A stretch of DNA of 64,000 bases. Origin: Voacanga thouarsii (lineage: Eukaryota > Streptophyta > Magnoliopsida > Gentianales > Apocynaceae). Numbering within the stretch: the stretch's first letter is position 1; each line of letters opens with the position of its first letter. The position numbers and the translations under genes were made by a program. A model generated the notes under the pieces. It was not told the origin of the DNA, ran no database searches, and saw only the letters and a list, made by a program, of their open reading frames with translations. Of the stretch, positions 23,594 through 34,135 are shown one piece after another. The DNA is taken from NCBI GenBank assembly GCA_026120185.1, contig JANUWF010003375.1:3476736-3540735 (forward strand), in the 5' to 3' direction.

Positions 23594-25432
23594 TGAAACA
23601 CCTTTACTCAAAGTAACAACGGAAGCATATCAAAATTAGGTGTCGCCTCGTCCAGTTACCCAAACAAGGGGCTTTTATAACGAAGAACTAACAGAGTATA
23701 CAAGGACCAGATCTATACTATCAATATATTTATATATATATATATATATATACATACATACATACATATCAGAGCATTTCATACATGCAGTCTCCATACT
23801 ACATCAGAAGTATAATACGTAATGAAAAGAGAAAGCATCTGGACCTATGCTGCTATCATTGTGGTATCGTCCCTCTATCTATAGGTCTGTTCAACTCCAA
23901 TTCCTTCAAAGGAGTAAGATAAAAGACACGTGTGAATGAAAAAAATCACCTAGTGAGTTCCGTGTGTGCTAGTGCTTTATTCAAGCAACTGAGTATATAA
24001 AACTCGTGGAAAAGCATTTCATTTTCATATTGGAAATAACTCTAAAACTCATTTTCATATTGGAAAAGCATTTCATTAAGTTCTGAGTTTGTTCAGAACT
24101 TAATCATTTTTGAAAAACTGTGTTTCAATTTCAAATCACTGCCCCGATTTTCAAATCATAAGCACTTCTCTAATAGGAGGTTGACCTTTATGTAAAGCTT
24201 CGCCTTCGGTGCCACGTATCATTGTACTTAGACTGTAGCCTACAACACTTAATCATGTTTTTCTAGAAAATAAATACGCCGCAGCATACTAATGAGAATA
24301 AATAATAGGTATACCACAGCATACTAAGTGTATCACAACACACTCTTACCACCGTAAGCCAGGGGTCCCAATTCTGACGTCAATCACCATCGAGGTAGTA
24401 AGGAGTCAAATGCTACTGAGTGTCCCTACCAAGCATTCAACGAATGACTTAAAAACAATATGCGCCCACAGGCGTGGCAAATGCTGGGTGCTAAACGGCT
24501 AAACAGGGCGACAGGACATTGAGATGAGTCGTCCTGTCTAGCCATTTAGCACCTGGCATTTGCCGTGCCTGTGGGGGCACCTTTTTTTTGAGTCATTCAT
24601 TGAATGCTTGGTGGGGACACTTGGTAGTGTTTGACTCCTTACTACCTCAATGGTGATTAACGTCAGGATTGTGACCCCTAACTTACGGTGGCAAGAGTGT
24701 GCTACTGTGCACTTGGTATGGTACTGTATACCTATTATTTATTGTCAGTTGTATGTTGTGGCGTACTTATTTTTTGGCAATGCATGGTTGACTGCTGTAG
24801 GCTGTGGTCTAAGTACAATGATACGTGGTGCCGAAGGCAAAGCCTAGTGAGTTTTGCACATTAGCCGACCTTTTGTTGGAGAAGTACTTGTGATTTAGAA
24901 ATCGAGCAATGATTTGAAATTGAAACACGGTTTTCTAAAAATGATTGAGTTTCGAACAAACTCTTCTTTAGAGAGTTTTAGAGTTATTTCCAGTGTAAAA
25001 ATGAAATGCTTTTCCACAAGTTTTATATATTCGATTTCTTGAATAAATTACTAGCATACACAAGATTCACTGGGTGATTTTTTTCACTCACACGTGTCTT
25101 TTATCTTACTCTTTTGTAGGTTCCGGAGTTGAACAAACCTACGAATAGAGGGACAATACCATAATGACAGCAGCATAGGTTTGGACACTTTCTTTTTTGA
25201 TTACGTATTATACTTCTGATGTAGTATGGAGACTGTATGTATGAAATACTTTGATATATATATATATATATGTATATATATTTATATAAATATATATGAT
25301 TTTGATAGTATGAATCTGGACCTTGTATACTCTGTTGGTTCTTCATTTTAAAGACTCCTTGTCTGGGTAACTGGATTGGGCGACACCCGATTTTAATATG
25401 CTTCCGCTGTTATTTTGAGTAGGCGTGTTACA
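23594..25432. repeat. 0.9-kb LTR palindrome forming the right end of G1
   Basis: Left arm 23594-24500 and right arm about 24537-25432 are inverted copies of the same U5-side LTR segment (compare 10899-11780). The short loop region at 24501-24536 is itself partly self-complementary (GACAGGAC at 24510-24517, GTCCTGTC at 24531-24538). The arms agree at roughly four in five positions over the outer 110 bases, so the structure is old. The remaining U3 part of the 5' LTR (about 2.9 kb) is absent. The right arm ends in GCGTGTTACA, directly followed by the target duplication. Confidence 0.88.
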
Positions 25433-28414
25433 ACCACAATGGCTCGTATAGGATTTACAATCCCACTTCATTAATTAGTATGAATAACCCGGTGTGTACA
25501 ATTCAATTAATATACGATAACCATCGTCATAGTTTGCCACACTGGCCCGGGTGTCCCATGCCTGTCCCTCCGTTTCCACTTTGGATAACAGGTGCTAGCT
25601 AAAGAAGACTAAATATGAAATACTGACACATTGTGAAGTAAGAGTCCACAGTCCGGAGGTGTGCACCAATCTAAGCATGTTTTCAAACCCACATAAATTA
25701 GTATAGGTGTTTAAAGAAGCCACATACTCTACCAAAAGCTAGTTGTCAGGGAGAGGACTTAGAATCCCCTAAACTACTGCCATGCTTTGGTGTGCAAATC
25801 TGTTTGCCCTGTTGGGTCAACCTTGTGTGTATTATTCTCGTTGGCAACTCATCGAGAGTTAAACCCAAGACATATGGGTAAGGAAGGCTTTGATACCATT
25901 TAAGGAAGTCACTTACTCCACCAATAACTAGCTGTCTAGGAGAGGACTCAGAATCCCATTAACAGTCAAGGATCATATCACATCAAAGATTATAGCAATG
26001 TCTTAACATTTCCACAGCCCAATCAATTCTAAAATATTTTCTTTCTCGAAATGACTTTGAATATGAACACGTATAATTTTGGTCCGTTCCGATATTTCAT
26101 AAAATCATATTCTCATGCTATGCCTTTCGCAACCTTTATGCATGAAGTGCAATCATAAGTTGCTTAATGAAATTCATGCAAGGTTTCCCAAATAATTTTA
26201 TCATATGGGTAAAGCATGCTTAAATAGTGCATAATAATTTATGCTTCGAAATGATTCATAATATTTTTAATAAAATAATATAGCATGTTTTATAATATTT
26301 TTCTCACAAAAAAGCTTTATTGAAAACGTTGAGTGGATGTAGGGACTTACCTCGAATAGCATACCATTTTGGATGATAAGTATTCACTAAGTTTTCACCA
26401 ATGTTTAACAATGAATGGCCTACAATGATGATAATTCATTGCGCCTTTAATATTTGATACTTGTTGACGACAATGTAAGTATGACCAAATAAATAGTCAT
26501 CTAAGGATATCACTTCATTTCCTATTTCTTTCCATACTTCAAATGAAATATAATCCGTGCATGCTTGTAATCTATTTACTTATTTCCTCTTTTTCACAAG
26601 AGTATAAGGTCTTCATATACGCAATTAACTTCTCATTCATCCATGAACATAAATAAAATCACATCATGAATTTATTTGTTGTTCAATGAAAATTCTGCAA
26701 TTTCCAGCTTTGGCACATCATATTGTTTTGTTCACAACTTTCAATCCACATGCCCAAATGATGTTAAATTTGTTTCAAAATGTCCTCAAGACATTCCTTG
26801 ATGATTTACAATTCATGAACCACTTATTTCCCTTCTCATTTCATTCAATTCTTCTTAAAATATCTCGGCTTTCCAATCCTGTCACTGTTTTGGCATCTTG
26901 TGGTATTTTCAACATAACCTTTTATTCACAACTCCAAATTGGGTAAAATTGGTCCCAAAATGATCCTAAGACATTTAGATACAAGTTTCAGGTCATGGGG
27001 TTCCAGAACAACAAGCCAAATTGTACAGTTTATTCATTCTTCAAAGCTGCTCGGAAATTCTTCAAAACAGAATTTCTGTTTATGTTTCCTTTCTTCACAC
27101 CATCTATTCCACTTTAATCCTAACAACTATATAACACTTAAACCATCTTAAATTCCATTAGAATGGCCTTCAATTCTCTGATTTTCAGAGATACTTAGCC
27201 AGAAAAATCAAAATTTCCAACATCAAGTTCAACAAGTGCAAACAACAACATTAACAATTCATTTGCTTCAACAATTAATTCCATCTTCCCTTTCCATTTC
27301 TTACACCTTTTACAGCCATGAACAACCACCCGAATCACCATCAAAACACCTTCATATATCTTAAAAAACTTAATATATAAACCCTCAAACAAACTGGCAC
27401 ACATATACACTCACCAATCTTCACCAAACATAGAAATCATGCTAGAAAAAATCACAACTTTCATATTTTCCCAATAATATTCATACCATAATGATCCTTG
27501 CAATGAAATTTACAACCTTAATTCATGAAGTATAGCTTTTTACCTTGTTTGTATGATTCTCCAAGAACACCAAGAACACACCAAGAATGCACACACTTCT
27601 TTCTTTCTCTCTCATTTTTCTTTTGCTCTCTATTTTTCTCTAGCTTTTCTTTCATTTTCTTTCTCTCTTCTTTCTCTATTCTTTATGGATGAATGCTGAA
27701 ATTCAGCTCCTCAACTTCCATTCTTGGCCAAGAATGGTGGCCAATTCATTGAATGCTATGGTGGCTATTGTGGGCTATCCTTCCAAGTGTCATTTTCTTA
27801 TTCGCCAACATTTTTCTTTAATTATTTTCTTCCAAAACTTATTCAATAAGCTTTATGAAATAACCATTTACCATTTGAAACTTGTTTTCATCCACCAATG
27901 ATGTTACGTTGCTTGTCTCAATTTCAATCGCATTTCAGAATTTCTTCAAAAAATAACTATAATTCTGGTCCATATTAAAAAAATATTTTATTCCACTAAT
28001 GGAATCTGTAATAGAACTGAATTCAATAGTGGAAGTCAAAATTCTCAATTCTTCCCAATTTATGGTCAAAATCCCGATCGTAATCAAAATGACGATAATG
28101 CCCCTGATAGCTTCGGTTATACCAAAACGTCCGTCTCATTACACTGTTCAAATTTTGTTTTGAGCATAACCCCAAACTCTTACTCTACTAAAAATAGTCA
28201 CAATCTGGAGATTTGGGATAAGGGTAGAACAAATCCAAAATTCCATTTAAATCCCTATAAATTCTAAATTCCAATTGTCTCTAAATATTTTTATTGCACT
28301 AAAATGTTCAGTTCATTAAACTGATCATATTTTGTTCTGAGTGTTCATACAAACGCTCATTCTATATTAAGTAGTCACCAGTTAAAATGTACAAAAAAGG
28401 GATGTTACAGGACA

Positions 28415-29222
28415 AGCATAACATTGAGTACTCAATAAGGGTATGTTGATTAGAGCTAACCTTATAAGGATAAGGTAAGTCTTTCGGTGGAGGCCTCTAT
28501 CGAGGGTCAAGCTCTATTTGGACAAGGTGCCAGTTCTAATTAGTCTTGCCATTTTGTACTAGCATTCCTGTCCATATAGACTATTTTTCTCCAAATGGAC
28601 AATCGGTATGTTAGGCTGAAAAAATGGAGGAGTATCTCACTCAGTGCGCCGATCCCCTACTTGTATTGTGATATAGGGTTTCACAATACGCGTTCATGGT
28701 GCAGGGTTTCATGGTTATGGCTATGATGTAAGGTTTCATTGCCACTTATATTTGATTGGTTTATATCTTTATGATAATGAACTATTTTATTTGAAATGCT
28801 AATGAAATACCACTCATTGTTCAAAATAAATCATTTAGACTTGCAGATTTTTATTGTAATTTGTACAAAATTACATACACAAAATACTTCGTAAATTAAC
28901 ATGAGCACATACAAGACTTACTGGGAAATTTTTTTTTTACCATATTTGATGTCACATTTTCCAGACAATCCTGCTTTGAAGGTTGAGTTGCTTTGAGACT
29001 TGAAGATCTCAATTTGATTTGTTGTATTTATTTATTGGAGAGCTTTGCTTATTTATTTACTCTTTTTAGGACTTATATGAGTATTATTTTAGGTTGTAAT
29101 AAGTTTTGAACATTAGATTATTACTTTCATTTTTCTTTTACTTAGTTATAAAGACATTTTGTCCTAAGGACAGGGCAATATCCTTGCCCCTTTTGGGATA
29201 TGTAGGTAGTGGGGTGTTGTAG
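28415..29222 (+). mobile_element. Right segment of chromoviral LTR H
   Basis: It matches the reverse complement of the first 870 bases of the G2 3' LTR: CATAACATTGAGTACTCAATAAGGG, then the repeated TAGGGTTTCA-type phrases, and finally TTATAAAGACATTTTGTCCTAAGGACAGGGC and GGGGTGTTGTA. The end GTTGTA is a mutated GTTACA. The U5 hairpin is at about 29159-29174. Its left part lies at 9498-10279 across L2. Confidence 0.75.
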
Positions 29223-29769
29223 GATAAGTCCGTGTTAATTAATTATAGTCATACACTCGATGTACCAGATTATTGGCCTTGTTTAAGACCTCTTCCATTA
29301 TACACCAAAATGCACAAATCTAGCATCACATTATTACTAACTTATACTCAAGTCTTAGCGTACTTGTCTACGTTGTAGTAGTGATTAACCAATATTTAAT
29401 TTATTTTAGTACTTTTATAAAGATTACTATCGTGTGATCCAATTCTACGTATTCTAAATATGCTTTCACTTTTTGCGTGAGTGAACTACTCACTGGTAAA
29501 AGATAAATCATTTCCCATTTAGAAACTATAGTATAATGATCTAAACCTTAATGAAATGCCTAGCTTTATCAATTGATCAAGAATATTTTTTACTTATATG
29601 TTAGTAGCACATAATCTACACCTAACTGTGAATGCACCACCCAATCACATTAAACTTACTAACACACTTAGACCTTATATATGTAAACATAGACTTTTAA
29701 TGAATGAAATATTTTATTAATTTTCAAAATATAGAAATACATACTCTATTTTGAGTATATATTCCAATA
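29223..29769 (-). mobile_element. U3 part of copia LTR C3 (truncated by H)
   Basis: It matches C2 (end of 4555-4691 plus 8190-8295 plus 9188-9497) without the two solo LTRs, so it provides the empty-site control for both. It ends CCAATA (mutated CCAACA) and abuts the Athila-like gag. The rest of the LTR is lost on the H side. Confidence 0.75.
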
Positions 29770-30833
29770 GGGAGACTATGCCGGACCTTAACTACAAGAA
29801 ATTGAGTTAAATATCTTGAGGCCTAGGGTAGATGCAAACTACTTGGAGCTAAAGCCTTCATTTAGCCAAATGGCACAACAAATAGCGCAATTTGATGGAT
29901 TATCTGATAAAAATCCCAACACATTTATTGTTAGCTTCCTTGTGATTTGTGACACTTTGAAGCTAAATAGTGTATTTGAAGATGCAAAAAGACTGAGGCT
30001 CTTCCCATTTTCACTTCGAGATATGGCTAAATCTTGGCTTAAATCTTTACCTCCTGGTTCGATCACTACATACGATGAATTGGCAGAGAAATTTCTCGCA
30101 AAGTACTTCCCCAAAGCTAGGATTGCCAAACTCAAAAATAATAACTTTTCCATTGTTCAGATGGAGGATGAGATATTGTATGATTGTTGGGAAGTTGGAA
30201 GGAGTTGCTAAGAAAATGCCCCCACCATGGACTAGACATAAACTTCCAAATGCTTACATTTGCATAATAGACTCAACTTTGCCACCATGCAACTTTTTTA
30301 TGCATCTTCCGATGGGACTATATCAACTTTGATTGAAATCATAGCAATGAATAGCTACTCGTTGGGTAATCTGAAGCCTAGGACATGTACTTAACGGATG
30401 CATAGTATCGATGCAATGGAAATTATGGAAGCGAAGCTAGAAGCCTTTACTAAGAAGATTGAGAAGATGAACACTAATCCAAAAGCCCAATCATGAGCTA
30501 TAATTTTTGTGGAGATTGACATCCCAACTTTGAGTGTCATTCTATGGACTCAAGTAGTAAGCAAATGGTAGAGCATGTTGATTTTGCTGCAAATGCTAGG
30601 TAAAGGAACAACCCTTATAGGAACACTTACAACCTCAGTTGGTGTAATCATCATAAGTTCTCGTGAAGCAATCAAGGGTATGGTCAACTATTCCCTCAAG
30701 GTCTTAAAGTATGTCTAATAGATAGGCCTCAATTGCTTCTTCCCTACCATGCATCCCTCCTCCTCCTCAATGCCCACAAAAGCCATCATTAGAAGATTTG
30801 GAAGAAAAGTTAGTGATGGTTGCGGTTTTGAGT
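29770..30833 (+). pseudogene. Athila-like Ty3/gypsy gag, N-terminal and central part (broken)
   Basis: The longest open part (29816-30211) carries the gag signature of Athila-type elements: LRLFPFSLRDMAKSWLKSLP, PPGSITTYDELAEKFLAKYF and FDGLSDKNPN. Downstream, in other frames, come a zinc-knuckle remnant (HPNFECHSM near 30520), NPYRNTYN and a C-terminal SLEDLEEK. Several stops and frameshifts break it. The frame resumes at 57263 after insertions X and C4. The leader and LTR of this element are not in view on the left, where copia LTR C3 joins it. Confidence 0.8.
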
Positions 30834-31834
30834 GCATTGGAAATAGAATAAACAATCCACAAAAATCAAGCTTTAAATTAAAATATTAATCACTAAAACC
30901 ACAAAGTAGGGCAAATATACCCATCGCATAGTATATGGAATAGCAAGTATTGAATCCAAAGGAATTTAGCAATTACCACTACTTTGCTCTAATCTCATTG
31001 TTTAGGTAAAATAAATAAATAGATAAGGTAAATAAAACTAACTATACTAGGCTACTACAATAGAGAAATCATCGAACCTACATAAGGTTGGCCCTGAGAA
31101 AATCAATAAAAGAGAGTAGAGTGAATGACATGTACCCAAGTAGAATCCCCTAAAATTAGCCAACTGCCAAACACAATCTAAGATAATCAAATCTCAATTC
31201 TAATACTATAAAGGTCACAAAAGTAAAATCCACTCTTTCTGGAGTTATGGATTTCCTATTCTTGAGCCAATTAAAGGGTATCTCTACCTCTCTAATCGAG
31301 CCCAAGAAGTATTAAGCACAACCCATAATTATTCGGAAGAACCCAACACCCCTATCTCTAGGCGATATCAAATTCCCAATGATTACCAAGTTATTCTCCC
31401 CTAACCCCTCCCTCGAGTTAATTAAAGGAAAACCCACATTGAACCCAATAGATGGAACTCAACTCCTAACCACATCTCTCAAAATCATTAGGAGATAGTG
31501 ACCCAAATAACAAATCTAATACAAGAAAATCAAGTAATCAGATATTAGACAAAGGAATTCAATAAATCAAAGAAGGTATTCAACACAAGAATCCAACTAG
31601 GGTTCATCCCTTTAGATACAATAAAAGGTAAATAAAGTTCTTCATCAAGTAAAAATACAAAAGGAGGAAGAAAGAAACTCATAGACAATCTTGAGTTCTT
31701 CCTATTCCATAGATCTCTTTGAATGATGCTCTAATCACTTCAAAAATCTTCTCTTCTTGGTGTTTCTTTCAGATCTCTAAGGGATCTTTTGGTTGCTAGC
31801 CAACCAAGGATGAATGTTTAGGGTTTATACAAGT

Positions 31835-31844
31835 CTATTTATAG
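31835..31844 (-). promoter_or_regulatory. TATA box in insertion X
   Basis: CTATAAATAG on the minus strand, followed by ACTTGTATAAACCC. It lies immediately downstream of the hairpin array in that orientation. Confidence 0.5.
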
Positions 31845-31921
31845 TGTACAAATGAAAGAATTGAAAGAAAAATCACAAAAATCACAAAAAATGCATGTTC
31901 TGTGCTTTTTCCTTGCTTGTG

Positions 31922-32493
31922 GGTGGCCCAGGGAAGAATTCCCTAGGCTGCTAGGTCTTCCAAAACCAAGGCAACTTAGTGAACTTGAAGTTCCCTAGGC
32001 TGCCAAGCTTCTGGCCTGGTACGTCAAGGAGAAGAGGTAGGCAGCCGAGGGAAGTTATTCTCCCTAGGCCGTCAGCTTATTACACTCCCTAGGCCGTTAG
32101 CTTATTACACACACATACAAATATACCACACCAGATGGCCTAGGGTACTTCAACTTCCCTAGGCTGCCACTTAGAATTCATACAACACACACGCCATACA
32201 CTAGGGGGCCAAGGGAGTTCCTTTGGCCGCTAACTTTCCAGACATACATATATATACACATTTGAAGCATGCAACCAAAGGAAGTGGAACTTCCCTCGGC
32301 TGCCAACTTCTTGGACAAAATAAATATATATATATATATTGGCCGCCACCTGTACTACACTTATACATACACACAAATAAGCAGGTGGCCTAGGAAAGTC
32401 TAATCTCCCTAGGCCGCCACCTACAACACACAGCTAATATATATACACGATACTAGGCAGCCAAGGGAACTTAAGCTTCCCTAGGCCGCCATT
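31922..32493. repeat. Array of about ten imperfect hairpins, GGCAGCC-AAGGGAA...TTCCCTAGGCTGCC type
   Basis: Units or half units are near 31922, 31970, 32037, 32080, 32132, 32204, 32270, 32339, 32380 and 32456. Most pair a GGCnGCCnAGGGAA arm with a TTCCCTAGGCnGCC arm around a short loop, separated by AC/AT-rich spacers. The last unit (32456-32493) is among the cleanest. Spacing is roughly 50-100 bases and irregular. Confidence 0.75.
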
Positions 32494-32722
32494 TTCTTGC
32501 TCTAGGCTACCTACTTCATGTGTGATTCTGTTCTTCATTTTTGCTCCATTTTCCTCATTTTCTTTATTTTCATCTCCAATTCTTATTTTCTTTATTCCTA
32601 CAAAACAAGATGAAAATGGTATGAGGAGTAGTGAATTAAATAACGATTTACTACAATTAAAACACAAAAGTATTCAAAAAGATGTTTGTGAGTAGTCTCT
32701 TCAATAGACTCGTGCTTCCAAG

Positions 32723-34070
32723 TGAAGTGAAAATGGCAAAACACATAACGCAAGCATGGAAAAACAAGAATAACAAGGCATAGTGGAAGAACTAATTTAT
32801 TATCACTATACTTTACTTTGATCTCTTGTTTATGTTGAGTCAAAAGCAATTGGTGTCAATTTAACAACTCTTGATTCACTCGTGGAAGCCGAAGGTGATA
32901 ATCCAGCAAGTCGTCTACTTCTCCGCATTTGCATGAACGCTAAAGCTCTCCAATTCTCGGATTATTCCTCAGCCTAAATACGTTACTGAAAACAATTCAT
33001 GTGAGAAGACAGTCTCGTGCTCTTAACACTCTGCTATCAAATTAGCAGTATCAAGAAGAGAAGAGGTCGAGAGAGAAATTGCACCACAAGCTATTATTTT
33101 TTCACAGTCATATATACAAAACATACACGGCTCATCTGATAACCAAAACTACTGAGATTCTAGTTTTTTTAAAAACACCCAGATTTTATCAAGATATGCT
33201 TTCACAGAAGACGTTTAGCTAGCCTTAAACTCTTCCGTTATGTGGATAGAAAAAAACTCCGGTCCAGGCTATTAGGTCAGAAATTATTATTATTATTTAT
33301 TCTTAGACTTAATAAGCCCATAAATAATAAACCTTAATTTTTTATTTTTCAAGCCTATAAAAATTGTCCAATAAATAATTAATGAGCCTAAATAGACTAA
33401 GGTAATTATTCAAGTCTTTTACCGACTATAGGCCCAAGTTAATCTTTCTAATTATTCAGTCTGAGCTTAGGCCCTGAATAATTAATTAACCAATTAAACC
33501 AGATAATAAATTTAATTTCTCTCGACCTTTTATTTTATTCTACTCTAATAAATACACTTCCTGAATAAAATAAAAAACCACTTTAACCAAGACCATTTCC
33601 TTAACCCAAAATTAATTAGTGCTTATGGGCTATTCCGAGGACCAAAAAGACACATCGTCGTGGCTACTAAAATAATCAAAATATCCCTGCTTTATAAATA
33701 GCTGTATTTTGCATTCTAAATATTTCCTAATATCACCGTAAGAAAATATTAACCCCAAGGACAATGCTACATTAGCAATGTCTCCGACCTTAATGACAAA
33801 AATACTCCTCTACACATCACCGTTCATTTAGAGAGGAAGAAGTGTACTAACACCTCTTTAAAAGACATCTGCTATCCTTAGACTTCTAGTCTAATAATCT
33901 ACGACTTCTTAGACTATTTTCGCTTTCCATAGGAGCTACCCTAAAGCACACATCCAACTCATGTTCCCTAGGAAACTAGATATTTAGATCATTCGGATAG
34001 TCACAATGGGCAAAATAGCATAAAAGCTATCTTGTGCAAGTCTTTCTTAACTTACTAGTCATATAGACCC
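32723..34070 (-). mobile_element. C4 3' LTR, R-U5 side
   Basis: It aligns base by base over long stretches with 55225-56720. It starts TGAAGTGAAAATGG and runs to the G2 insertion at TAGTCATATA(G)ACCC. The LTR continues at 46446. It has only about four ATT units (33287-33303) where the 5' LTR has a long ATT/TTC microsatellite. Confidence 0.88.
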
Positions 34071-34116
34071 TGTAACGCCCCACTACCTATGTATCCCAAA
34101 AGGGGTGAGGATGTCA

Positions 34117-34135
34117 TCTTGTCCTTAGGACAAGA
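34117..34135 (-). other. U5-end stem-loop in G2 3' LTR
   Basis: TCTTGTCC-TTA-GGACAAGA forms an 8-bp perfect stem with a 3-base loop, next to TTATAAAGACC on the sense strand. The homologous hairpin in L1 uses TTGTCAT/ATGACAA instead, so paired bases have changed together. Confidence 0.65.

Larger units (their letters stand above)
10899..25432 (-). mobile_element. Ty3/gypsy chromovirus G1 (Tekay-like), with aberrant 5' terminus
   Basis: Minus-strand order, right to left: truncated palindromic LTR (23594-25432), primer site, gag, protease, RT (split by solo LTR L3), RNase H, integrase, chromodomain-like tail, polypurine tract, 3' LTR (10899-14742). Target duplications are GCCAC (10894-10898) and ACCAC (25433-25437). 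L1 supplies the empty site with one copy. All coding regions carry stops and frameshifts, so the element is dead. The first and last bases of the insertion are both the U5 end of the LTR, which is abnormal. Confidence 0.88.
10280..28409 (-). mobile_element. Solo chromoviral LTR L2, split by element G1
   Basis: Segments are 10280-10898 and 25433-28409, about 3.6 kb in total. It starts TATAACACCCC (mutated TGTAACACCCC) and ends GGGATGTTACA, with perfect 5-bp target duplications GGACA at 10275-10279 and 28410-28414. It is the inverted counterpart of L1: 25433-25700 matches the reverse complement of about 7260-7480, and 27900-28409 the start of L1. No internal coding region of its own is present, so it is a solo LTR. 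It was later hit by G1 at the sequence GCCACAATGG. Confidence 0.9.
30834..32688 (-). mobile_element. LTR-like insertion X in the Athila gag (boundaries approximate)
   Basis: It separates gag segments that read on in the same frame. A tentative target duplication TGAGT is at 30829-30833 and 32689-32693, but the ends are not TG...CA, so the borders are uncertain. On the minus strand a CTATAAATAG box at 31835-31844 is followed by a T-rich leader-like stretch. Upstream of it (31922-32493) lies an array of imperfect hairpins. This layout fits a U3-R-U5 solo LTR on the minus strand. The family was not identified, and no coding region was recognised. Confidence 0.5.

Noticed and set aside
24501..24540. 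Assembly artefact at the palindrome centre
   Set aside because: The two arms differ at about one in five of the outer bases and the borders coincide with a target duplication, so it is not a chimeric read of a single strand.
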